Source of the DNA: Pseudobdellovibrionaceae bacterium
GTDB lineage: Bacteria > Bdellovibrionota > Bdellovibrionia > Bdellovibrionales > Bdellovibrionaceae
Direction of reading: 5' to 3'
Length of the DNA stretch: 64,000 bases
NCBI GenBank assembly: GCA_019637955.1
Contig: JAHBUS010000001.1
Span: 248,001-312,000 of the forward strand
A model generated the notes under the pieces. It did no database searches, had not been told where the DNA came from, and worked only from the letters and a program-made list of their open reading frames with translations. Below are positions 38,173 through 45,672 of the stretch, in pieces (positions within the stretch are counted from its first letter, which is position 1; every line of letters starts with the position of its first letter). The position numbers and the translations under genes were made by a program.

Positions 38173-38807
38173 ATGCCGAGAGCCCTCTTCGTCTGTCACA
38201 ATGAGTTCCCGTATCACATCACCGCACGCGTGAACAACCGTGATGCCTTTCCCTGCCTTGATGCCGCTTGGACAATCATGGAGGACCATCTTTTTGGTCT
38301 TCATCACTTTTACCATGTCAAAATTCTCGCCTTTGTATTAATGAACAACCACTTTCATCTTCTCGCTTGCTTCCCTCACGCAAACGCATCGACCGCACTG
38401 CGCTTTTTCATACGAGAAACTAGCCGATCCTTATCTTTGTTGGAAAACAGCGAGAATCATCTCTGGGGGCGAGATTTTACCGCACCGAAATTGCGACCCA
38501 CCACTACTATCTCAATGCTTACAAATACGTGTACCAGAACCCGGTTCGCGCCGGTGTTTGCGAAAAGGCCGAGGACTATCGATTTTCAACACTGAGGGGG
38601 CTCCTCGGCCTCCAACCACTGTTCATTCCCATAGAGGAAGATCGAACTCTTTTTTCGTCAACACAACAAACTCTCAGCTGGCTTCACGAACGTCCGCTAA
38701 GCGCCGACAACTACGTCATCCAACAGGCCCTGAAAAAATCAAAGTTCAAAATACCCATCAATCCAGCGACAAGAACGGCCCATCATTTGGACCATCGACT
38801 TTTATGA
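38173..38807 (+). pseudogene. REP-associated tyrosine transposase (RAYT, TnpA_REP), frameshifted
   Basis: The first part (38173 to about 38469) reads MPRALFVCHNEFPYHITARVNNRD and holds the HUH metal motif in LMNNHFHLL; the second part, in the -1 frame from 38469, reads ARFYRTEI...HHYYLNAYKYVYQNPVRAG, the tyrosine-bearing C-terminal region, and ends at 38807. The break is at a run of five G (38465-38469): one more G, or a -1 slip on the GGG codon, restores the family's continuous WGGRF-type sequence. Without it the HUH motif and catalytic Tyr are on different polypeptides. GAGGA precedes the ATG. It is either a decayed gene, a recoded gene or a sequencing error in a homopolymer. Confidence 0.82.
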
Positions 38808-38822
38808 CTCATGCGCTTCGAA

Positions 38823-38835
38823 GGTGCCAGGCACC
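38823..38835. repeat. REP-like palindrome, copy 2 (right end)
   Basis: GGTGCCAGGCACC; its last base is the third base of the TAG stop codon (38837-38835) of the minus-strand SRPBCC gene. Confidence 0.85.
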
Positions 38836-39290
38836 TAGAACATGCCGGTGCGCAGGTTGATTCCGTGTTCGACGTAAGCCTTCATGCAGGTGAGCATGTG
38901 CATCCATCCGCCCAAGTTTCCGCGTGAGTCTTTGTAACCGTTTTCGGAGTCTTCCCAATTAAATTCCGAGATCGTGACGAGCGTATTTTGAGGCTCCAAG
39001 GCTTCGAATTTGATTTCCACCGTCGTTTTGTAGGGCTTTCCGTCCTTCGCGGGCGAAGCGGCGTCCCAGAGAAAAACAAGGCGTTCGTTCTTCACCATCT
39101 GTTGGACGACGACGGGAAACGGCCCCGGAAAATCCGCGAACTCCCACATCACCGTTTGGCCTTCATCCAACGGAGCGCTGGCGCCGGCGGTGGTAAAGTA
39201 GCCGGCAAGTTTTTTGGGGTTGTAAACGGCATCGAAGACTTCGGCCAAAGGTTTTTGAATGCGTGCTTTCACTTCAAACTTAAGATCCAT
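38835..39290 (-). CDS. SRPBCC (AHSA1-like) domain protein
   Basis: A 151-residue START/Bet v1-like protein of the activator-of-Hsp90 homologue type: KARIQKPLAEVFDAVYNPKKLAGYFT at the N-terminus, VMWEFADFPGPFPV in the middle and LGGWMHMLTCMKAYVEHG in the C-terminal helix. Such proteins bind small hydrophobic ligands and are commonly paired with ArsR regulators, as here (divergent partner at 39339). AAAGGAG precedes the ATG at 39290. Its stop codon touches a REP palindrome. Confidence 0.85.
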   Translation of the reverse strand: MDLKFEVKARIQKPLAEVFDAVYNPKKLAGYFTTAGASAPLDEGQTVMWEFADFPGPFPVVVQQMVKNERLVFLWDAASPAKDGKPYKTTVEIKFEALEPQNTLVTISEFNWEDSENGYKDSRGNLGGWMHMLTCMKAYVEHGINLRTGMF

Positions 39291-39320
39291 AAAAACTCCT
39301 TTGTTTTCCAAAGTCATTAT

Positions 39321-39340
39321 ATGTTATATTTATATAACAT
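39321..39340. promoter_or_regulatory. Palindromic operator between the SRPBCC and arsR-family genes
   Basis: ATGTTATA-TTTA-TATAACAT, a perfect 8-bp inverted repeat with a 4-bp spacer. It overlaps the ATG (39339) of the ArsR-type regulator and lies 31-50 bp upstream of the SRPBCC start, a position suited to autorepression of both genes. ArsR-family operators are typically short AT-rich dyads like this. Confidence 0.72.
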
Positions 39341-39665
39341 GTCAACCACGGACCGATTTGACATTATTTTCAAGGCCTTAGCGGATGGACGTCGACGCGA
39401 GATCCTGGATCTGCTGCGAGACGCGCCCAAAACAACGGGAGAACTCTGCGCGCACTTCGCGCGCGAGCTGGACCGTTGCACGGTGATGCAACATCTCAGT
39501 GTGCTGGAAAACGCAGATTTGCTGATCGTTCAGCGCAAAGGGAAGTTTCGCTGGAACCACTTAAATCCCCTTCCGCTAAAGGAGATCTCGGACCGATGGA
39601 TTCAGCCCCGCGCTCGCGGAGCCGTTCAACTGTTGGCGAAATTAAAAAAAGACCTTGAAGACTGA
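39339..39665 (+). CDS. ArsR-family transcriptional regulator
   Basis: A 108-residue winged-helix repressor: FDIIFKALADGRRREILDLLRDAPKTTGELCAHF is the ArsR helix-turn-helix entry, followed by TVMQHLSVLENADLLIVQRKGKFRWNHLNP (recognition helix and wing). No metal-binding ELCVCDL motif is present, so this belongs to the non-metal branch that is often paired with SRPBCC proteins. Start ATG at 39339 lies within the palindromic operator; the frame is open upstream to 38988 but that is antisense to the SRPBCC gene. Confidence 0.88.
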   Translation: MSTTDRFDIIFKALADGRRREILDLLRDAPKTTGELCAHFARELDRCTVMQHLSVLENADLLIVQRKGKFRWNHLNPLPLKEISDRWIQPRARGAVQLLAKLKKDLED

Positions 39666-39671
39666 AGGCGC

Positions 39672-39800
39672 CTAGCGGGCGCCGCTGCCGGAACGGGTGT
39701 GGTTTTCGGCGCAGCTCATGGGTTTGTAGCTGGCGCCTTGTCCGAAACTCTCGAATGGCTTCACCAGCGGCATTTGGTGCGGACGCCAGACTTTGTCCAT
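39672..39800 (-). pseudogene. 3' remnant of a secreted-protein gene
   Basis: The frame reads MDKVWRPHQMPLVKPFESFG, then ASYKPMSCAENHTRSGSGAR and a stop: 42 residues with protein-like composition but no ribosome binding site, whose first codon falls in the RAYT-derived repeat. Its ending (SYKPMSC...SGSGAR) resembles the ending of the next gene's product (SYSKDLNC...SGGSR), so it is probably what remains of a tandem paralogue cut by the repeat. A very small functional protein cannot be excluded. Confidence 0.5.
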
Positions 39801-39853
39801 CACTTGGACCACTGACTTTTATGACTCATGTGCTTTGAAGGTGCCAGGCACCT
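39798..39853 (+). repeat. Solitary copy of the RAYT 3' end with REP palindrome (copy 3)
   Basis: These 56 bp match 38781-38836 with five differences. They comprise the last codons of the RAYT gene, its inverted repeat and the palindrome GGTGCCAGGCACC (39840-39852), which ends one base before the TAA stop (39856-39854) of the neighbouring minus-strand gene. Confidence 0.85.
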
Positions 39854-40345
39854 TTAGCGGGAGCCGCCGCTTGAAGGGCCTGAGCTTGAGGGGCGTGAGC
39901 AGTTGAGATCTTTTGAATAGCTGCCGTAGCTGGAACTTCCTGTATTGCAAGCTGCCGTCATATTCTCGTCCAACCACTGGTTCGTGCCGCCTTCAGGCTG
40001 AGTGCCACGAGGAGGGCACAAGACCGCCTTACGAGCCTTTGGATCTTCAAAAATTCGCTTGGCCGTCCTGCAAAGTTTATCGACATCAACACTGGTCGTG
40101 CTGGGGTTGTAATCCAGAATCACGTCGTAGTGTGCCGGCACCTGTTTCGGGGCAAAACAACCGAGGCGAAGCTTGCCGTTGACGACCCCGCAGCCAAGCA
40201 AAATATTCGAGTCGCACTGACCGAGAGAAATCCCCTCGGGGCAAGATTTTCCTCGAGGAGCGACCGCGCTCGGTGTCCCGACGGGCTTCGGAATCGTCTG
40301 CGCCTGTGCGCCTTGGCAGAGAATGAAGATCAAGCCCAGAATCAT
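39854..40345 (-). CDS. Secreted protein of unknown function
   Basis: A 163-residue product with signal peptide MILGLIFILCQGAQA, about eight cysteines in the mature part and a Ser/Gly-rich end. No family recognised. The segment DVDKLCRTAKRIFEDPKAR is the most structured part. GGGGAT precedes the ATG. Its 3' end abuts the solitary REP copy, so the original C-terminus may have been altered by the insertion. Confidence 0.7.
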   Translation of the reverse strand: MILGLIFILCQGAQAQTIPKPVGTPSAVAPRGKSCPEGISLGQCDSNILLGCGVVNGKLRLGCFAPKQVPAHYDVILDYNPSTTSVDVDKLCRTAKRIFEDPKARKAVLCPPRGTQPEGGTNQWLDENMTAACNTGSSSYGSYSKDLNCSRPSSSGPSSGGSR

Positions 40346-40521
40346 GGAAATCCCCTTTTCTGTAACGACCGCTGCCTTGATTTTATACCTTTCTGTTTGA
40401 TTTCAGCAATGGCTGAAAAAGCGTGCCATCTGGCCAATGATCGAGGTCTGGGTGGTTTTTTTGAATGGTCATGGCGCTTTAGGCCAGCTAGACTAAAATT
40501 CTACTAAAGTTGATCTGCGGC

Positions 40522-40570
40522 GATCTCCCGGACGAGATCGTTGAACGTGAAAACGCGCACTTAAGGTGCG
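40522..40570 (+). other. Two stem-loops in the gspC leader
   Basis: CGATCTC-CCGGAC-GAGATCG (40521-40540) and CGCAC-TTAAG-GTGCG (40556-40570) stand in the 248-bp gap before gspC. They may be part of the mRNA leader of the secretion operon. No gene is seen in 40346-40593. Confidence 0.45.
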
Positions 40571-40593
40571 ACAAATTAGGATGATGGCAGCAC

Positions 40594-41532
40594 GTGGATA
40601 AAACGAACCCCAAGAAAACCGCCAAACGCCCTCCTCTCGAGGGATTGTATCCTTATATTGTCTTTTTGTTTCTCGGCTACTGCATTGCGGACCTCGTGGT
40701 GCTGGAGCTGCGCGGATCCATGATTCCGAACTCGGTGCCCCCGTCGCGCCAAATGCAAAATCGACCCGTGGACATGCCCCAGCGCGGAACCTTCACGCCC
40801 ATCACCAGCCGCAACATCTTCACCGAAGACGGCTCGATTCCCGACGCCCTCGCGGTGAAACAGGCCAAGACCGAACAAAAAGAAGAGCCCAAAGACGCGG
40901 CCCCCGTTCTCTCGAGCCTGCCGTTGGGACTCGTCGGCACGATCGTGCACTCGAATCCCGCCAAATCCATCGCCAACATCGAAGTGCGCCCCAAATCGAC
41001 CGTGATCGCGGTCCGCCCGAATCAAGAGATCGACACGCTCGCCGTCTTGGTGAGCGTCGAGCGCGGCAAGATCATCATCCGCAACAGCAACAACAGCCGT
41101 CTGGAGTACATCGAGCTCAAAAATTTGAGCAAACTCAGCTTCAACGCCCCCAAAGCGGCGGCTCCCGGGGCGCCCGCCACCGGCTCGCAAGACGTGCAGA
41201 TGGTCGGCCAAAACAAATTCGAAGTGAAACGCTCGGACATCTTGAAGTACACCTCGAACATGTCGCAAATTCTGCAGGACGCGGCCATGCAGCCCAGCCG
41301 CAAAGCCAGCGGCGAGATCGACGGCTTCAAGTTCATGAGCATCAAACCGGGCAGCATCTACAGCCAGTTGGGCTTTCAAATCGGCGATAAAATTACGTGC
41401 GTGAACGACGAGCCGGTCGACAGCCCCGCCAAAGCGATGGAGATGTACAACACGCTCAAAGGCTCGAGCAGCATCAAGATTTGCATTGAGCGCGACGGAC
41501 GCAAACAAGACTTCGATTACACAGTGAAATAA
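40594..41532 (+). CDS. gspC: Type II secretion system protein GspC (PDZ-containing)
   Basis: Inner-membrane protein linking the T2SS platform to the secretin. The 312-residue product has one N-terminal helix (YIVFLFLGYCIADLVVLEL), a linker and homology region (FTPITSRNIF, then LPLGLVGTIVHSNPAKSIANIE) and a C-terminal PDZ domain (GFKFMSIKPGSIYSQLGFQIGDKI). The start is a GTG with AGGATG upstream. First gene of a co-directional gspC-gspN run. Confidence 0.9.
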   Translation: MDKTNPKKTAKRPPLEGLYPYIVFLFLGYCIADLVVLELRGSMIPNSVPPSRQMQNRPVDMPQRGTFTPITSRNIFTEDGSIPDALAVKQAKTEQKEEPKDAAPVLSSLPLGLVGTIVHSNPAKSIANIEVRPKSTVIAVRPNQEIDTLAVLVSVERGKIIIRNSNNSRLEYIELKNLSKLSFNAPKAAAPGAPATGSQDVQMVGQNKFEVKRSDILKYTSNMSQILQDAAMQPSRKASGEIDGFKFMSIKPGSIYSQLGFQIGDKITCVNDEPVDSPAKAMEMYNTLKGSSSIKICIERDGRKQDFDYTVK

Positions 41533-41545
41533 AGGAGATCCACGG

Positions 41546-43909
41546 ATGGGATCAAACACCTCGCCTTTCAAAAGAATGATTCTTGCGGCCATGGTCTTTT
41601 TGCTGACCGCACAGTCGAGCTACGCCCAATTCGACGATCTCGGCGACACTTACAATGCGCCTCCGCCGCCGGTATCGGATGACTTCGTCGCGCCCCCGCC
41701 GCCGAGCGATTTCGGACCTCCGTCTTCGAGCGGCGGTTTCAACCCCGGCCTCCCCTCTTCGGGCGGCGGCGGCCAAGCCACGGGCTCCGGCCGCGCGGGC
41801 GGCACGAATGACGCCGGCACCGGCCTCATGAACAACCGTCAAAAAGAAAAGTTCGCCAAAGCCCAGATCGAAGACATCACCAACGCGAATTTCCCCGAAA
41901 TGATCGACAGCTTCGATTACCCGAACGCGGACATCACCGACGTGGTCAAAGCGATCTCGGAACTCACGGGCAAGAACTTTATCATCGATCCCGGCGTTCG
42001 CGGCAAAATCACGATCATCGCGCCGTCGAAAATCACCGTCGCCGAAGCCTACAAAGCTTTCTTGTCGGCGCTGGCGATCAACGGCTACGCCGTCGTTCCC
42101 AGCGGCAGCTTCTTGAAAATCCGCTCGGCGCGAAACGCCCAGCGCGACGGGATCGACACTTACGCGGGCAGCTACTACCCGAACTCGGATCAAATGATCA
42201 CGCGAATCATCAACCTCAAGCACATCAATGCCGAGGCCGTGAACCGTGATCTGCGCATTCTGACCTCGAAAGATGGCGAGATGTCGATCTACCCGCCCAC
42301 GAACTCGATCATCCTCTCGGATTACGGTTCGAACATCGAGCGCATCATGAAAATCATCTCGCAGCTCGACGTTCCCGGCTTTGAAGATCAGCTCGAAGTG
42401 ATCCCGATCCGCTACGCGAAAGCCAAAGACATCGCCGAACTCGTGAATAAGATCGTGAACAAAGGCGAAACCGGACAAAACAACCGCGGCGGTACGTTCT
42501 CGGCCGGCGTTCCCCGCTTCACCCGCGCGGCGACGACCACCTCGACTCAAGGTTCGGCTTACTTCATGGTCATCCCCGATGAGCGTTCGAACGCGCTGGT
42601 CGTGACCGGCAACAAAGCCGGCATCGCCCGCATCAAAAAGCTTCTGACCCAGCTCGACTTCCGCATCCGTCCCGAGGACGCGGGCGGCGTGTACGTGTAC
42701 TACGTGAAAAACGGCGACGCCGAGAAAATCGCGCAGACCTTGAGCGGCATCGCCAAAGATGCGGCCCCCAAACCCTCGTCGGGCTCCTCCGGCGGCAACC
42801 CGATCATCTCGCCCGTCAGCGGCGTGCAAGCGGCCCAGCAGGAGATCTTTGGCGGCGACGTGAAGATCACGGCCGACAAAGGCACCAACGCGATCGTGAT
42901 CGTGGCCAGCAAGCAGGACTACGAAGTGGTTCTGAACCTCTTGAACAAAATCGACATCCCCCGCGATCAGGTTTTCGTCGAGGCGATCTTGATGGAAATG
43001 AAAATGGTCGACGCGCTCGATTGGCAAGTGGGCTACTTCAAGTTTGACGAGGGCGGTTCAGGCGCGAAGGTCGGTTTCAACGGGTTCCGCGATCAATCGA
43101 CGCTGCAAAATATCCTGACCAACCCGGCGGGCGGGACCGGCGCCATCTTGGGCTTCGGTTCGAACGACAAAATCACGCTCAAACCTCCGGGAGCGACCAC
43201 GGCCACCGAAATCAGCTCGCTCATCGGCTTCGTCAACTTCCTGAAAACAAACGGGAACGCGAACATCCTGTCGAATCCCCAAGTTTTGGCGATGGACAAC
43301 CAAGAAGCCGAACTCGAAGTGGGTGACAAGGTCATCACGGGCGTGCGAACGACCGGCGGCACCACGGCCGGCACCACGGCGGTTTCGGAGCCCATTTTCG
43401 AGGACGCGACGATCAAACTCAAAATCAAGCCCTTCATTTCGCCCGCGAGCAGCACCGTGCGCATGGAGATGTCGGCCAGCGTGAAGCAGCTTTCGACGGC
43501 GAAAACGCCCGCCGGGTTGCAAGCCACGTCGCAGCCCATCGCCACCCGCAGCGTAAAAACGATGATCGTCGTTCCCAACAAGGACACGGCGGTTCTGGGC
43601 GGCTTGATGAAAGAGGATGACAACGAGACGCTCTCGAAGGTCCCGATGCTGGGTGACATTCCGATTCTGGGCTGGCTCTTCAAATCGCGCTCCACGAGCC
43701 GCGAGAAAACGAATCTGCTGATGTTCCTCACCCCCACGATCGTGCGCAATTCCGATGACTCGCGCCGCGTGCTTGGCAAGAAGCTCGATCAGCGTTTAAA
43801 CTACATCAAGTCCATGGGTGGACGCGATCCTTACGGTGAAACCGTGGATCAGCTTCAGCGTCCCACCGCGACCTCGCAAGACGGTTTCGGTAACGGAGGA
43901 GTTCAGTAA
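41546..43909 (+). CDS. gspD: Type II secretion outer-membrane secretin GspD
   Basis: Forms the multimeric outer-membrane channel. The 787-residue product has a signal peptide (ending SSYAQ), a Pro/Ser/Gly-rich linker (about 35-90), the N0 domain (SFDYPNADITDVVKAISELTGKNFIIDP), N1-N3 domains with RIINLKHINAEAV and LEVIPIRYAKAKDIAELV, and the secretin core ending VPMLGDIPILGWLFKSR, the secretin signature. The Pro-rich linker after the signal peptide is unusual for GspD. GGAG precedes the ATG, 13 nt after gspC. Confidence 0.95.
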   Translation: MGSNTSPFKRMILAAMVFLLTAQSSYAQFDDLGDTYNAPPPPVSDDFVAPPPPSDFGPPSSSGGFNPGLPSSGGGGQATGSGRAGGTNDAGTGLMNNRQKEKFAKAQIEDITNANFPEMIDSFDYPNADITDVVKAISELTGKNFIIDPGVRGKITIIAPSKITVAEAYKAFLSALAINGYAVVPSGSFLKIRSARNAQRDGIDTYAGSYYPNSDQMITRIINLKHINAEAVNRDLRILTSKDGEMSIYPPTNSIILSDYGSNIERIMKIISQLDVPGFEDQLEVIPIRYAKAKDIAELVNKIVNKGETGQNNRGGTFSAGVPRFTRAATTTSTQGSAYFMVIPDERSNALVVTGNKAGIARIKKLLTQLDFRIRPEDAGGVYVYYVKNGDAEKIAQTLSGIAKDAAPKPSSGSSGGNPIISPVSGVQAAQQEIFGGDVKITADKGTNAIVIVASKQDYEVVLNLLNKIDIPRDQVFVEAILMEMKMVDALDWQVGYFKFDEGGSGAKVGFNGFRDQSTLQNILTNPAGGTGAILGFGSNDKITLKPPGATTATEISSLIGFVNFLKTNGNANILSNPQVLAMDNQEAELEVGDKVITGVRTTGGTTAGTTAVSEPIFEDATIKLKIKPFISPASSTVRMEMSASVKQLSTAKTPAGLQATSQPIATRSVKTMIVVPNKDTAVLGGLMKEDDNETLSKVPMLGDIPILGWLFKSRSTSREKTNLLMFLTPTIVRNSDDSRRVLGKKLDQRLNYIKSMGGRDPYGETVDQLQRPTATSQDGFGNGGVQ

Positions 43910-43911
43910 GA

Positions 43912-45603
43912 ATGGCTCAAGTCGACGTCACGAATATTCTCGCGAAAGCCACCACGCTCACCGGCGAACAGGTGAAGCTCGTTCTGAGCTCACCCGCCTC
44001 CAATGGCCTGCAGAGTCTCTCGGACGTCTTCTCCTCTCGCGAATACACCACCGCCGACGAGCTCGTGGCCGATCTGTGCCGCGAAATGGGCGTGGACTTT
44101 ATCAAAGACATCCCGGTCAACGACATCCCGGTCGACCTGATCCGCGATCTGCCGATCAACTATGCCAAACAGCACGGCGTGCTCCCCTTCCGCGAGGAGC
44201 AGGACCTGATCATCGCCTTGACCAGCAATCCGCTGAACATGAAATCGCTCGACGATTTGCGCGTTCTTTTCGGTAAGCGCGTGAAGCCTTTGGTGTCGAC
44301 GTCGCAGCGGATTCAGGATGCGATCAACCGCGTTTACGAAAAAAGCACCGCCAATCTCGCCGGCATGGACGAGATCGACGAAGAGGATTACGATCTCGAT
44401 GATCCGATCGTCGACTTGCTCGAAGCGGGCGAAGACGATGCCCCGGTGATCAAGCTGGTGAACTCGCTTTTGTTCCGCGCGGTCAAAGAGAAAGCCTCCG
44501 ATATCCACATCGAGCCCTACGAAAAAGACATGGCCGTGCGCTACCGCATCGACGGCGTTCTGTTCAGCGTCTTTAAACCGCCCAAAAAACTTCAGAACTC
44601 GATCACCTCGCGTCTGAAGGTCATGGCCAATCTGAACATCGCCGAGAAGCGCCTGCCTCAGGATGGACGCATTCCGCTGAAAGTCGGCGGCAAAGACATC
44701 GACATCCGTTTGAACACCGTGCCCACCGCCTACGGCGAGCGCATCGTGATGCGTCTGCAAGATCGTTCGAACGTGGTTCTCGAGCTCGAGCAATTGGGCT
44801 TTTCGGAAGAGAACATGCAGCGCATGGACGACATGATCCGGCGCTCTTACGGCATTTTGCTCGTGACCGGCCCGACCGGTTCCGGAAAATCAACGACGCT
44901 CTACGCCTGCCTTCAGCGCCTGAACTCCCCCGACGTGAACATTCTCACCGTCGAAGACCCCGTGGAGCAGCGAATCCAAGGGATCGGGCAAGTTCAGGTC
45001 AACGCCAAGATCGGGTTGACCTTCGGCGCGGGTCTGCGCGCGTTTCTGCGTCAAGATCCCGAGATCATCATGGTCGGTGAGATTCGCGACACCGAGACCG
45101 CCGAACTCTCGATCCAGGCCTCGCTCACGGGTCACATCGTTCTGTCGACTCTTCACACCAATGACTCGGCCGGCGCCTTCCCACGCTTGATCGACATTGG
45201 AGCGGAGCCCTTTTTGATCGCCACCTCGATCATGGGAGCGGTGGCGCAGCGTCTGGTGCGCATCCTCTGCCCTCACTGCAAAGCCAAACACGACCCCAGC
45301 CCCTTTGAGATGAGCCTTTTGGGCATCACGCCCGATCAGGTGGCCAATTCGAACATCTGCCGTGCCATGGGCTGCGACAAGTGCAATCAAAAGGGTTACC
45401 TGGGCCGAACCATCATCGCCGAGCTTCTGACGGTGGACGACGAGATCCGCTCGCTCATCATGCAGCGCAAAGACGGAAACTCGATCCGAAAACTGGCGAT
45501 CAGCAAAGGGATGAAAACCTTCCGCGATCACGGCATCCAAAAGGTGCTGAGCGGCATCACCTCCATCGACGAACTGGTTTCGAACACCCAACTCGACCTT
45601 TAG
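43912..45603 (+). CDS. gspE: Type II secretion ATPase GspE
   Basis: Cytoplasmic hexameric ATPase powering pseudopilus assembly. The 563-residue protein has the N-terminal GspL-interacting (N1E/N2E) part, Walker A GPTGSGKSTTLY, Asp box VEDPVEQ, Walker B LRQDPEIIMVGEIRD, His box LTGHIVLSTLHTNDS, and the tetracysteine zinc loop CPHC...CRAMGCDKC, diagnostic for GspE-type enzymes. Begins 2 nt after gspD, with GGAGG inside the last gspD codons. Confidence 0.96.
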   Translation: MAQVDVTNILAKATTLTGEQVKLVLSSPASNGLQSLSDVFSSREYTTADELVADLCREMGVDFIKDIPVNDIPVDLIRDLPINYAKQHGVLPFREEQDLIIALTSNPLNMKSLDDLRVLFGKRVKPLVSTSQRIQDAINRVYEKSTANLAGMDEIDEEDYDLDDPIVDLLEAGEDDAPVIKLVNSLLFRAVKEKASDIHIEPYEKDMAVRYRIDGVLFSVFKPPKKLQNSITSRLKVMANLNIAEKRLPQDGRIPLKVGGKDIDIRLNTVPTAYGERIVMRLQDRSNVVLELEQLGFSEENMQRMDDMIRRSYGILLVTGPTGSGKSTTLYACLQRLNSPDVNILTVEDPVEQRIQGIGQVQVNAKIGLTFGAGLRAFLRQDPEIIMVGEIRDTETAELSIQASLTGHIVLSTLHTNDSAGAFPRLIDIGAEPFLIATSIMGAVAQRLVRILCPHCKAKHDPSPFEMSLLGITPDQVANSNICRAMGCDKCNQKGYLGRTIIAELLTVDDEIRSLIMQRKDGNSIRKLAISKGMKTFRDHGIQKVLSGITSIDELVSNTQLDL

Positions 45604-45672
45604 GGATGACCGTCCCAAACGATGTCCCCAGCGCGCTTGCTTTCAAGCAAGGGGCCTCGGTAGAATCACGTT

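Larger units (their letters stand above)
38066..38835 (+). mobile_element. RAYT (REP-associated tyrosine transposase) element with inverted palindromic ends
   Basis: A 770-bp unit: left end GGTGCC-T-GGCACC followed by TTCAAAGC, right end GCTTCGAA followed by GGTGCC-A-GGCACC, i.e. the ends are about 22-bp imperfect inverted repeats each holding a 13-bp palindrome. Between them lies a frameshifted Y1/TnpA_REP-type transposase. This is the organisation of a REP/RAYT module. Both ends directly abut stop codons of the flanking genes. Confidence 0.8.
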
